DNA of 64,000 nucleotides, from NCBI RefSeq assembly GCF_036010485.1, contig NZ_CP108568.1:7449001-7513000 (forward strand). The letters are read 5' to 3'. The position numbers and the translations under genes are program-made. Below, piece by piece: positions 1 to 7,916 of the stretch (positions within the stretch are counted from its first letter, which is position 1; the number at the start of each line of letters is the position of its first letter). Origin of the DNA: Streptomyces sp. NBC_01198 (lineage in GTDB: Bacteria; Actinomycetota; Actinomycetes; Streptomycetales; Streptomycetaceae). The notes below the pieces were generated by a model. That model was not told the origin of the DNA and ran no database searches. It saw nothing but the letters and a program-made list of their open reading frames with translations.

Positions 1-40
1 GCGCACCGGGCCATGACGCCACCGGAGGCCGACCCTGCTG

Positions 41-898
41 GTGCTCTGCGTGATCTTCGCGCTCCTCGGGGCCGCGAGCAACGCCGCCGGGACGGTGCTG
101 CAGCGCAAGGCCGCGCTGTCGGTGCCGGCCCAGGACGCGCTCAAGCCGCGGCTGATGGTGGACATGGTCAGGCAGCCGGTATGGCTGCTGGGCATCTGCG
201 GAGTGGTCGGGGCGGCGCTCTTCCAGGCACTCGCGCTGGTGGAGGGGCCGCTGGCGCTGGCGCAGCCGGTCTTCATCCTCGAACTGCCCTTCGCGCTGCT
301 GATCGCCATCCCGGTACTGCACCGCACCCTGCCCGCGTCGGGCTGGATCTCGGTCGGCTGCATGGTCGCGGGTCTGGTGGTGGCGCTGGCCAGTGCCGCG
401 CCGGACGGGGGGACGGACCAGGCGCCGATGACCCGCTGGATTCCCGCGGTGGCGCTGTGCGCGGGGGGCACCGTCTTCACGGTCGCCGCGGCCAGGCACC
501 GCCCGTCGGGTGCCACCCGGGCGGCACTGCTCGGCACCGGGGCCGCGATCTCCAACGCGCTGACCGCCGCCCTGATCAAGTCGGCCGCCAACACCTTCTC
601 CGCCAGCGGCTTCGACGCCTTCCTGACCGCCTGGCAGACCTACGGCTTCGCCGTGTGCGGGGTGACGGCGGTCTTCCTGCTGGAGAACGCGCTGCAGGCC
701 GGTTCCATCGCGGCCTCCCAGCCCGCCCTGACCCTCGGTGACGCGACCGTCAGCCTGCTGCTCGGGGTGCTGGTCTACTCCGAGCACATCCGCGTCGGCT
801 GGTGGATCGTGCCGGAGCTGGCCGGGATCGCGCTGATCATCGCCGGCACCGTGCACCTGTCCCGGGCGGTGCCGCTGATCGCCGAGCTGGGCACCTGA
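41..898 (+). CDS. DMT/EamA-like multispanning membrane permease
   Basis: This 285-residue protein is almost entirely hydrophobic, with about nine to ten membrane helices in a two-half arrangement typical of drug/metabolite transporter (EamA-like) proteins. The substrate cannot be told from sequence. The GTG start at 41 has a CGGAGG ribosome-binding site at 23-28, and an in-frame stop at 14-16 rules out a longer form. It ends at a hairpin shared with the convergent next gene. The assignment to a transporter superfamily is good; the specific family is inferred from hydropathy and length. Confidence 0.75.
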   Translation: MLCVIFALLGAASNAAGTVLQRKAALSVPAQDALKPRLMVDMVRQPVWLLGICGVVGAALFQALALVEGPLALAQPVFILELPFALLIAIPVLHRTLPASGWISVGCMVAGLVVALASAAPDGGTDQAPMTRWIPAVALCAGGTVFTVAAARHRPSGATRAALLGTGAAISNALTAALIKSAANTFSASGFDAFLTAWQTYGFAVCGVTAVFLLENALQAGSIAASQPALTLGDATVSLLLGVLVYSEHIRVGWWIVPELAGIALIIAGTVHLSRAVPLIAELGT

Positions 899-903
899 GC
901 GGA

Positions 904-938
904 CGGCCGGCGCCCCCGTGGGGGTGGGGCGCCGGCCG
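904..938. terminator. Bidirectional hairpin between convergent genes
   Basis: A perfect 13-bp inverted repeat (arms 904-916 and 926-938, 9-nt loop) lies between the stop of the rightward permease and the stop of the leftward beta-helix chimera. The position and GC-rich stem fit an actinomycete terminator serving both strands. There is no T-tract, which is usual in this group. Confidence 0.7.
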
Positions 939-954
939 CCGGTGCGAGGGGCGG

Positions 955-1950
955 TCAGGGTGTGGCGACGGTGATGTTCGTCAGGCCCTTCCCGCCGGTC
1001 GAGGTGTTGGAGGCGTGGACGACGTTGGGGCTGCTGCCGCCGCACTTGCTCTTGCTGTTGTTGGTGACGTTGATGCCGTAGCCGTCCGAGGCGGTGACGG
1101 TGAACTTGTTGCCGGAGAAGGTGTTGCCGCAGCCGTAGGGGGACTGGGCGGTGTGCGTCTGGAAGCCGTCCAGGTAGGGGTCGGTCACGGTGTTGCCGTC
1201 GATCCGGTAGCCGTCGCCCTTGGCGTCGATGGCGGAATCCGCGGAGTTCTGGTTCTGCTCTCCGCTGCCGTTGAAGGTGTTGCCCGAGACGACGCCGTAG
1301 TCCGGCTGGTTCTGGCCGGCGTCGTGCACGAAGGAGTTCCTGATCACCCCGTCGGCGCTGCCCTTGCGGAAGTGCACCCCCTCGTCGCCGATGTTGCGGA
1401 CCTCGACGCCGTCCACCGTGACGTGCGGTGAGGCGTCGAGGACGATGCCCTTGGCGGCGGTGTCCACAGTGAAGCCGGTCAGGTGCCAGTACGGCGCCCC
1501 GTTCAGCCACAGGCCGTACCCGACCCCGCCGGTCGGGCAGGCGACGGGCCGGGCGACTTTCCGGAGAACCGCCAGGAGATCGTCGTCCGTCATCTCGTCC
1601 CCGTCCTCGGACCGGAGCCGCGTGGTCCAGCGACTGGCAAGCTCTTCCAATTCGGCGAGGCTCGCGTCGGCCAGCGCACGAGTCAGCCGCTTCGGCAGAG
1701 CGAGCACCTCAACGCCATCGTTCAAGGGAGGAACGACCCACTCAGGCCAAGGCCGCCACGCATACAGCCGCTCAGATGACGGGGCCTCGGCCGAGGGCTC
1801 CTCGAAGTACATGTCCCACTCGGCAATGACCGTGTCCGGATCTATGAAGTGGCACCTGGCGGGCTCGAAGGCGGCACCGGGTCCCCGCAGCCGCGCAGCC
1901 GCCGCAGCCTCGTCGTCGGCGGCGAGGAAGAACAGGACGTCACGGGCCAT
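955..1950 (-). CDS. Chimeric ORF: hypothetical N-terminus fused to beta-helix (pectate-lyase-like) C-terminus
   Basis: The 331-residue frame is a join of two unrelated proteins. Residues 1 to about 136, beginning MARDVLFFLAADDE, resemble a small cytoplasmic hypothetical family found in Streptomyces, truncated near its own C-terminus. From about residue 140 the sequence changes abruptly to an Asn/Gly/Ser-rich right-handed parallel beta-helix of the pectate-lyase-like, normally secreted type, including GLWLNGAPYWHLTGF and repeated SGNTF/VTVDGV turns. No signal peptide remains, so export is not expected. The junction lies near 1525-1540. I chose the ATG at 1950 because the hypothetical family begins there; a longer frame opens at 2013. 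It is probably the scar of a deletion rather than a functional gene. Confidence 0.6.
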   Translation of the reverse strand: MARDVLFFLAADDEAAAAARLRGPGAAFEPARCHFIDPDTVIAEWDMYFEEPSAEAPSSERLYAWRPWPEWVVPPLNDGVEVLALPKRLTRALADASLAELEELASRWTTRLRSEDGDEMTDDDLLAVLRKVARPVACPTGGVGYGLWLNGAPYWHLTGFTVDTAAKGIVLDASPHVTVDGVEVRNIGDEGVHFRKGSADGVIRNSFVHDAGQNQPDYGVVSGNTFNGSGEQNQNSADSAIDAKGDGYRIDGNTVTDPYLDGFQTHTAQSPYGCGNTFSGNKFTVTASDGYGINVTNNSKSKCGGSSPNVVHASNTSTGGKGLTNITVATP

Positions 1951-2073
1951 CCCAGCATGATCGCAGCCCGGCGAACCGACGCGGCCAGTGACAGCTATCT
2001 CGACCGGCCCCACTCGCGCGATCGGCGCTCAACCTTCGCTGCGAGAGGTCACGTCTGAGCGGTTGACGACGAG

Positions 2074-2199
2074 TATCTGACTGCCCGGCGCGATGAGTTG
2101 TTCGAGCAGGCGGACGCGGTGGCGTGCGTGGACGGCGTGGTGACCCGAGCCCGAGCACCAGGGAGCATCGGGAGGCCCGATGCCATCGCGAGTGGCGAT
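2074..2199 (+). mobile_element. N-terminal remnant of an IS701-type transposase
   Basis: Frame-specific translation from 2074 reads YLTARRDELFEQADAVACVD followed by GVVT. This matches the conserved N-terminal region of IS701-like DDE transposases common in Streptomyces (LTARRDELFELADAVLC-type). The similarity then drifts into another frame (PEH motif) and stops. There is no catalytic core, terminal repeat or start codon, so only a scrap survives. It fills the 276-bp gap beside the chimeric ORF, which suggests that an insertion sequence took part in the rearrangement. The family match is from memory. Confidence 0.5.
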
Positions 2200-2226
2200 C
2201 ACCCCGGTGCGCGGGGGAGCGGGGGG

Positions 2227-3726
2227 TCAGGACGGGGTGACCTCCGGGCGGGAGGACTCGGCCCAGAGGGTGTGGAACGTGCCCGGGCGGTCGGCACGAC
2301 GGTAGGTGTGCGCGCCGAAGTAGTCGCGCTGGGCCTGGATGAGCGCGGCGGGCAGCCGCTCCGCGCGGAGGCTGTCGTAGTAGGCGAGCGCGGCCGCGAA
2401 GCCCGGCGTGGGGATGCCCAGCTCGGCCGCCGTGCTCACCACCCGCCGCCACGCGCTCTGCGCACCCCGCAGCGCCTCGCCGAAGTGCTCGTCGATGAGC
2501 AGCGTCGGCAGATCGGCCCTGGCGTCGAACGCGGCCCTGATCCGGTCGAGGAAGGCCGCCCTGATGATGCAGCCGGCCCGCCAGATCGCCGCGACACCGC
2601 CCTGGTCGACGTCCCAGCCGTATTCGGCGCTGCCGGCCGCGATCTGGTGGAAGCCCTGCGCGTAGGCGACGATCTTCGACGCGTACAGCGCCTGCTCGAC
2701 GTCGTCGGCGAAGCGGTCGTAGGCCGCGCTGTCCAGGAGCGTCGGCGTCGGACCCGGCAGGTCGCGGGCCGCCTCGCGCAGCTCGGCGTGGCCGGAGACG
2801 GACCGCCCGAAGACCGCCTCGGCGATGCCGCTGACCGGCACCCCGAGGTCGAGCGCGGTCTGTACGGTCCAGCGGCCCGTGCCCTTCTGCTCGGCCTCGT
2901 CGAGCACGATGTCCACGAACGGCTTGCCGGTCTCGGCGTCGGTGTGCGCAAGCACCTGCGCGGTGATCTCGATGAGGTAGGACTCCAGGCGCCCGCGGTT
3001 CCACTCGCGGAAGACCTCCGCGATCTGCGCGGGCGGCAGGTCGAGCGCGTGCCGCAGCAGGTCGTAGGACTCGGCGATGAGCTGCATGTCGGCGTATTCG
3101 ATGCCGTTGTGCACCATCTTGACGAAGTGTCCTGCACCGTCCGGGCCGATGTGGGTCACGCACGGCGTGCCGTCGTCGGCCTTGGCGGCGATGGCCTCCA
3201 GCATCGGCGCGAGCGCCTCGTAGGACTCGGCGGAGCCGCCCGGCATGATGCTCGGGCCGTGCAGCGCGCCCTCCTCGCCGCCCGACACGCCGGTGCCCAC
3301 GAAGTGGATGCCGCGCTCGCGCAGGTCCTTCTCCCGGCGCCGGGTGTCGGCGAAGTGCGCGTTGCCCGCGTCCACGATGATGTCGCCGGGTTCGAGCAGC
3401 GGTGCGAACTCCTCGATCACCGCGTCGGTGGGGTCGCCCGCCTTGACCATGACGATGATCCGCCGGGGCCGCTCCAGCGAGGCGACGAAGTCCTCGGCGC
3501 TCTCGGACGGCACGAACCTGCCCTCGTCGCCGAACTCCTGGACCAGCGCCCGGGTGCGCGCGGCGGTGCGGTTGTGGATCGCGGTGGCGTAGCCGTGCCT
3601 GGCGAGGTTGCGGGCGAGGTTGCGGCCCATCACGGCCAGCCCGGTCACCCCGATCTGCGCCGTGCCGTGCGGCGTCCCGCCGCCCGGACTCTTGCTGTTC
3701 TGCGCCGCCTGGTCTGCGGAGGCCAT
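2227..3726 (-). CDS. gnd: NADP-dependent 6-phosphogluconate dehydrogenase (decarboxylating)
   Basis: This enzyme oxidises 6-phosphogluconate to ribulose 5-phosphate and CO2 in the oxidative pentose phosphate pathway, making NADPH in the cytoplasm. The 499-residue length suits the long, dimeric GndA type. The Rossmann motif GLAVMGRNLARN is near residue 29, the substrate-binding GTGVSGGEEGA and KMVHNGIEYADMQ motifs are in the middle, and the diagnostic C-terminal YRRADRPGTFHTLW is present. A roughly 20-residue Ser/Gly-rich N-terminal extension precedes the fold. The ATG at 3726 opens the frame. It is monocistronic, separated from the next leftward gene by 128 bp. Nothing looks damaged. Confidence 0.95.
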   Translation of the reverse strand: MASADQAAQNSKSPGGGTPHGTAQIGVTGLAVMGRNLARNLARHGYATAIHNRTAARTRALVQEFGDEGRFVPSESAEDFVASLERPRRIIVMVKAGDPTDAVIEEFAPLLEPGDIIVDAGNAHFADTRRREKDLRERGIHFVGTGVSGGEEGALHGPSIMPGGSAESYEALAPMLEAIAAKADDGTPCVTHIGPDGAGHFVKMVHNGIEYADMQLIAESYDLLRHALDLPPAQIAEVFREWNRGRLESYLIEITAQVLAHTDAETGKPFVDIVLDEAEQKGTGRWTVQTALDLGVPVSGIAEAVFGRSVSGHAELREAARDLPGPTPTLLDSAAYDRFADDVEQALYASKIVAYAQGFHQIAAGSAEYGWDVDQGGVAAIWRAGCIIRAAFLDRIRAAFDARADLPTLLIDEHFGEALRGAQSAWRRVVSTAAELGIPTPGFAAALAYYDSLRAERLPAALIQAQRDYFGAHTYRRADRPGTFHTLWAESSRPEVTPS

Positions 3727-3854
3727 GGATCCACCCTTTGTCGTATCGCCGGATGCCGTGCTGCTGACGGTGCTACAGACTGCTCCCTGCCCGCGATTAT
3801 GGCCGACACATCACCGCGAAACGGATAGGCTCGGCGCGCCGCCCGCGCGGCCCT

Positions 3855-4658
3855 TCAGCGTTCGGCGACCAGCAGCGTCTGCAGGATCCGCCCGCACTCG
3901 CCCGTCGCGTCGTGCAACTCGCCGTGGGCCAGGCCCGCGCCGCCCGGAGCCGCGGCGGTGGCCGAGCGCAGGCAGAGCCACTCGCCGACCGGGTCGCGGT
4001 GCAGCACCAGGGTGACGTCGGTGTTGATGACCAGGCCGCGGTGGTGGTCCAGCTCGAAGCCGACCGCCCAGCTGCTGTCGGCCAGCGCCAGCGCCCTGGT
4101 CAGCGGGGTGTCCGGCTCGCCCGCGACCAGCGGCACCCGCTGCCGCGCCCAGGCCGTACCCGGTCCCGGCGTGTCGAAGCCCGGTTCGGCCGCGCCCGGC
4201 GCGCCCGGCGGGAAGCGCCACTCCATCGCCGAGACGTAGCCGTCCAGATACGCCCCGGCCATCGTCTGCGGCGGCTGCGGGCCCGGCAGCGGCGGTACGG
4301 GTGGCAACGGGCTCAGCGCCGGGGTGTCGTCGGGCGCCGCCACCAGCCGCCAGGCCCTGGCCAGCAGCACCGTCCTGCCGCCCGAGGTGATCCGGCCCTC
4401 CAGCAGTTCGCTGCGCCCGCCGCTGCGTATCGTCGTCACCTCCACGTCGAGGTCGCCGACCGGCACCGGGCGCGGCAGGTCGACCGTCAGCCGGGCGATC
4501 CGCATGCCCGGCCTGGGCCGGTGACCCTCCATCACCCGGCCGACCAGCGCGGACGGCGGACCCGCGTGCTGCGTCCCGGCGCTCCACGGCCCCGCCGTCG
4601 CGGGAGTGCTCGCGTACCGGCCGCCGCCCAGACTCCGGTAGAACGCCTCACTGCTCAC
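3855..4658 (-). CDS. Acyl-CoA thioesterase family protein (double hotdog, TesB-like)
   Basis: The 267-residue protein shows the two-halved layout of TesB-like double-hotdog thioesterases, with features such as GRVMEGHRP, LLARAWRLVA, a Pro-rich linker, and a second half with SSWAVGFELDHHRG and NTDVTLVLHRDPVGEW. It probably hydrolyses acyl-CoA esters; the substrate is unknown. The GTG start at 4658 has a GAGGAG ribosome-binding site just upstream, and longer frames run through the terminator. A 13-bp hairpin separates it from the upstream CitE/CaiB genes, so it is probably transcribed on its own. Confidence 0.75.
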   Translation of the reverse strand: MSSEAFYRSLGGGRYASTPATAGPWSAGTQHAGPPSALVGRVMEGHRPRPGMRIARLTVDLPRPVPVGDLDVEVTTIRSGGRSELLEGRITSGGRTVLLARAWRLVAAPDDTPALSPLPPVPPLPGPQPPQTMAGAYLDGYVSAMEWRFPPGAPGAAEPGFDTPGPGTAWARQRVPLVAGEPDTPLTRALALADSSWAVGFELDHHRGLVINTDVTLVLHRDPVGEWLCLRSATAAAPGGAGLAHGELHDATGECGRILQTLLVAER

Positions 4659-4707
4659 ACGGGACTCCTCGGCCGGGGACGGTGGCCGCCGATCGTAGCG
4701 ACCCGCC

Positions 4708-4740
4708 GCCGCGGTACGGCTCCCGGGGCCGTACCGCGGC
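4708..4740 (-). terminator. Strong hairpin closing the ribosylglycohydrolase/CaiB/CitE operon
   Basis: A perfect 13-bp inverted repeat (arms 4708-4720 and 4728-4740, 7-nt loop) starts 4 nt after the CitE stop codon and ends before the thioesterase start. It marks the likely 3' end of the 12.5-kb leftward transcription unit. Confidence 0.75.
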
Positions 4741-4744
4741 CGGC

Positions 4745-5671
4745 TCAGGTAGTCGCCTCCGCGCGGGACGCGAGTGCCAGCACCCGGTGGGCGCCGGCCA
4801 CCACCGCGGGGTCGACGAAGCGCCCGTCGGGCAGTGCCAGCGCGCCCGGCGAGGCGTCGGCCGCCGCCACCGTCTCCCGGGCCGCGGCGATCTCCGGCGC
4901 GGAGGGCAGATACGCCCGCTCGATCACCGGCAGCTGGCGCGGGTGGATCGCGGCCCGGCCGAGGAAGCCCAGCGCCCGGCCGCGCCGGCAGGAGGCGGCG
5001 AGCCCGGTCACGTCCCTGACGTCGGGGTAGACCGACTGGGCCGGCGCCGCCAGTCCCGCCGCCCGCGCCGCGACCACCGTGCGGACCCGGGGCCACTCCA
5101 GCGCCTCCTCGTCGGCGACCCCGAGGTCCGCCCGCAGGTCCGCCTCGCCGAGCGCGATGCCCCGGACGGCGGGGTCCGCCGACGCGATCGCGAAGGCGTT
5201 CTCCACGCCGAGCGCGGATTCCAGCAGCGGATACAGCGCGGGTACGTCCCCGGCCTGGCGCAGCATCCGCACCACCCGGCCGACGTCGCCGGGCGCGCCG
5301 ACCTTCGGCAGCCGCAGCCCGCCGAGCCCGGGAAGCCCGGCGAGCGCGGCCAGGTCGGCGGCGAGCAGCGGACCCTCCAGCGCGTTGACCCGGACATGCA
5401 CGGCGGTCGGGCCGGAGACGGGGTCCGCCAGCAGTTCGGCCGTCGCGGCCCTGGCATAGTCCTTGCGGTCGGCCCTGACCGCGTCCTCCAGGTCCACCAG
5501 CACCACGTCAGCCCCCGACCGCAGCGCCTTGGCCACCACCTCCGGCCGGTCGCCGGGCGCGTACAGCCAGGTCAGGACGACGCCGGAGCGGCCGGGCTGC
5601 CGCCCCCCGGCCGCCTGCGGGTCACCGCCGGGGGCCGGTACCGAGCCCGCTGCGCGGACCTGCGGGCTCAC
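4745..5671 (-). CDS. HpcH/HpaI aldolase / citrate lyase beta-subunit (CitE-like) family protein
   Basis: CitE-like proteins cleave or hydrolyse beta-hydroxyacyl-CoA thioesters (for example malyl-CoA or citramalyl-CoA) using Mg2+. The 308-residue sequence has the N-terminal LYAPGDRPEVVAKAL and VVLVDLEDAV motifs with the metal-binding acidic residues, an LRLPKVG strand, a GVENAFAIA segment, GEADLRADLG, and the C-terminal GFLGRAAIHPRQLPVI signature. The GTG start at 5671 overlaps the CaiB stop by 4 nt (GTGA), indicating translational coupling. A start at the later TWLYAP region is possible but would leave a gap. With the CoA-transferase it suggests activation of an organic acid followed by C-C cleavage. 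Confidence 0.85.
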   Translation of the reverse strand: MSPQVRAAGSVPAPGGDPQAAGGRQPGRSGVVLTWLYAPGDRPEVVAKALRSGADVVLVDLEDAVRADRKDYARAATAELLADPVSGPTAVHVRVNALEGPLLAADLAALAGLPGLGGLRLPKVGAPGDVGRVVRMLRQAGDVPALYPLLESALGVENAFAIASADPAVRGIALGEADLRADLGVADEEALEWPRVRTVVAARAAGLAAPAQSVYPDVRDVTGLAASCRRGRALGFLGRAAIHPRQLPVIERAYLPSAPEIAAARETVAAADASPGALALPDGRFVDPAVVAGAHRVLALASRAEATT

Positions 5672-6933
5672 AGCGCGCCCTCCTCGCGCAGCGCCTCGAT
5701 CTGCGGTGCGGTCAGGCCGAGTTCGGCCAGCACGTCGTCGGTGTCGGCGCCGTGCGCCCGGCCGGCCCAGCGGATGCCGCCCGGGGTGCCGGACAGCCGG
5801 AAGAGCACGTTCTGCATCCGCAGCGGGCCCAGATCCTCGTCCTCCACCCGCGCCACCGTGCCCAGCGCCCGGAACTGCGGGTCGGCGACCACGTCGCGCA
5901 CGTCGTAGACCGGGGCGACCGCGGCCTGCGCCGACTCGAACGCGGCCACCACCTCGTCCCGGTCGTGCCGGGCGATCCAGTCGCCGACCACCTTGTCGAT
6001 CTCCTCGGCGTGCGCGGCCCGCCCGGTGCCGGTCGCGAACCACGGCTCGTCGACGAACTCCGGGTGGCCGACCAGCCGCAGCACCCGCTCGGCCACCGAC
6101 TGCGCCGACGACGACACCGCCAGCCAGCTGCCGTCCGCGGTGCGATAGGTGTTGCGGGGGGCGTTGTTGGACGAGCGGTTGCCCATCCGCGGCTGCACAT
6201 AGCCGAGTTGGTCGTACCAGAGCAGCTGCGGGCCGAGGACCGCGAGCATCGGCTCGATGATCGCCATGTCCACCACCTGCCCGGCGCCGGTACGGTCGCG
6301 GCCCGCGAGCGCCGCCATCACCGCGTACGCCGTGGCGAGCCCGGCCACCGCGTCGGCCAGGCCGAACGGCGGCAGCGTCGGCGGTCCTTCCGGTTCGCCG
6401 GTGGTCGCCGCGAAGCCGCTCATCGCCTCGGCGAGGGTGCCGAAGCCCGGGCGGCGCGCGTACGGGCCGAACTGGCCGAAGGCGGTGACCCGGGCCAGCA
6501 CCAACCGGGGGTTGGCCGCGGACAGCTCCTCCCAGCCCAGGCTCCACTTCTCCAGGGTGCCCGGGCGGAAGTTCTCGATGATCACGTCGGCGGACGCGGC
6601 CAGCTTGAGCAGCACCTCGCGGCCGCCGGGCGTGGACAGGTCGACGGTGACATTGCGCTTGTTGCGGCCGAGGTGCTTCCACCACAGGCCGACGCCGTTC
6701 TTGCCCGGGCCGTGGCCCCGGGACGGGTCCGGCTTGCTCGGGTGCTCGACCTTGATCACGTCGGCGCCGAAGTCGCCGAGCAGCGTCGCGGCGCCAGGAC
6801 CGGCGAAGAGCGTCGCCAGGTCCAGCACCCGGATCCCGGCCAGCGGTCCCGCGGCGGCCGGCGGGCTCGCCGGGGCGGAGCCGGGATCCGGCGGGGCGGA
6901 GGGGGCCGCTTCCTGCGGATGCGGATGGTGCAT
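5668..6933 (-). CDS. CaiB/BaiF family CoA-transferase
   Basis: Family III CoA-transferases move CoA between carboxylic acids through an aspartyl anhydride. The 421-residue protein has the N-terminal GIRVLDLATLFAGPGAATLL motif, DVIKVEHPSKPDPSRGHGP, NVTVDLSTPGGREV and DVIIENFRPGTLEKW. The catalytic Asp is expected in FGLADAVAGLATAYAVM. A Pro/Ala-rich tail of about 30 residues precedes the fold. The start at 6933 has an AGAGGTAGGA ribosome-binding site. It lies 53 bp after the ribokinase stop with no hairpin between, so it is probably read in the same operon, and it overlaps the CitE-like gene downstream. Substrate unknown. Confidence 0.9.
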   Translation of the reverse strand: MHHPHPQEAAPSAPPDPGSAPASPPAAAGPLAGIRVLDLATLFAGPGAATLLGDFGADVIKVEHPSKPDPSRGHGPGKNGVGLWWKHLGRNKRNVTVDLSTPGGREVLLKLAASADVIIENFRPGTLEKWSLGWEELSAANPRLVLARVTAFGQFGPYARRPGFGTLAEAMSGFAATTGEPEGPPTLPPFGLADAVAGLATAYAVMAALAGRDRTGAGQVVDMAIIEPMLAVLGPQLLWYDQLGYVQPRMGNRSSNNAPRNTYRTADGSWLAVSSSAQSVAERVLRLVGHPEFVDEPWFATGTGRAAHAEEIDKVVGDWIARHDRDEVVAAFESAQAAVAPVYDVRDVVADPQFRALGTVARVEDEDLGPLRMQNVLFRLSGTPGGIRWAGRAHGADTDDVLAELGLTAPQIEALREEGAL

Positions 6934-6986
6934 GGGTCCTACCTCTGTTTCGGTGTTCCGGTGTTTCCGAGGGTGTGTGCGGGCGG

Positions 6987-7916
6987 CTACGGGGCCGGGC
7001 GGGCCAGGGCGGCGCGGGCGTCGATGGCCGCGCGGTCCGGCATCGAGGAGGAGGCGCCGGGGCGTTCGACGGACAGCGCGGAGGCGGCGGTCGCCCAGCG
7101 AAGCGCGTCGGCGGTCGCGCGGCCCTCGCCGAGCGCCACCGCCAGCGCCCCGACGAAGGTGTCGCCCGCGGCGGTGGTGTCCACCACGTCGGCGGCCAGC
7201 GCCGGGACGGCCAGCGGCTCCCGGCCGCGTACCGCGTGCAGGCAGCCCGCCCCGCCCAGCGTGATCACCACCTCCGGTACCGCGTCGAGCAGCGCGCGGG
7301 CCGCCGCACGCGGATCGCGCTCACCGCTGAGCGCGGCGGCCTCGTGCTCGTTGGGCACCAACAGGTCGGTGACGGCCAGCAGTTCGGCGGGCAGCGGTTG
7401 TGCGGGGGCGGGGGTCAGCACCGTACGCACGCCGTGCGCCCTGGCCGCCCGCGCCCCGGCGAGTACGCCTGCCAGCGGGAGTTCGAGCTGCAGCAGCAGC
7501 GCGCCGGCCGCACCGATCGCCGCCTCGTCCTGCGATGTCAGCTCCTTCACCGTGCCGTTGGCGCCCGGCACCACCACGATCGCGTTGTGCCCCTCGCCGT
7601 CCACCACGATCTGCGCGATGCCGCTCGGGCCCGGCGCCGTGCGCAGCCGGCCGGTGCCGACCCCGGCGCCCTCCAGCGCGGCACGCAGCTGCCGGCCGAA
7701 GTCGTCGTCGCCGACCGCGCCGATCATCGTGACCGCGCCGCCCGCCCGGGCGGCGGCGATCGCCTGGTTGGCGCCCTTGCCGCCGGCGACCGTGCGGAAC
7801 GACTCGCCGGTCACCGTCTCACCTCGGGCCGGTGCGGCCCTGACGTACGCCACCAGGTCCATGTTGGCGCTGCCCAGGACCGCGATCCCAGGAGGCCCTG
7901 CGGGCGCTGCGGTCAT
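6987..7916 (-). CDS. rbsK: Ribokinase / PfkB-family sugar kinase
   Basis: The 309-residue protein is a typical PfkB kinase. It opens with GIAVLGSANMDLVAYV and has the first PfkB signature in FRTVAGGKGANQAIAAARAG (the GGKGAN substrate loop of ribokinases). The second signature, VVDTTAAGDTFVGALAVAL, carries the catalytic Asp and anion hole. GGKGAN and a DTTAAGDTF loop favour ribokinase over other PfkB sugar kinases, giving ribose 5-phosphate from ribose and ATP. The ATG at 7916 overlaps the stop of the upstream ADP-ribosylglycohydrolase (ATGA), so expression is coupled. In this context it would capture ribose freed by the four glycohydrolases. Confidence 0.9.
   Translation of the reverse strand: MTAAPAGPPGIAVLGSANMDLVAYVRAAPARGETVTGESFRTVAGGKGANQAIAAARAGGAVTMIGAVGDDDFGRQLRAALEGAGVGTGRLRTAPGPSGIAQIVVDGEGHNAIVVVPGANGTVKELTSQDEAAIGAAGALLLQLELPLAGVLAGARAARAHGVRTVLTPAPAQPLPAELLAVTDLLVPNEHEAAALSGERDPRAAARALLDAVPEVVITLGGAGCLHAVRGREPLAVPALAADVVDTTAAGDTFVGALAVALGEGRATADALRWATAASALSVERPGASSSMPDRAAIDARAALARPAP

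Noticed and set aside
2098..3828. A 576-codon plus-strand frame over gnd
   Set aside because: It is antisense to a clear 6-phosphogluconate dehydrogenase and shows only codon-mirror composition. Only the first part overlaps the transposase scrap by chance.
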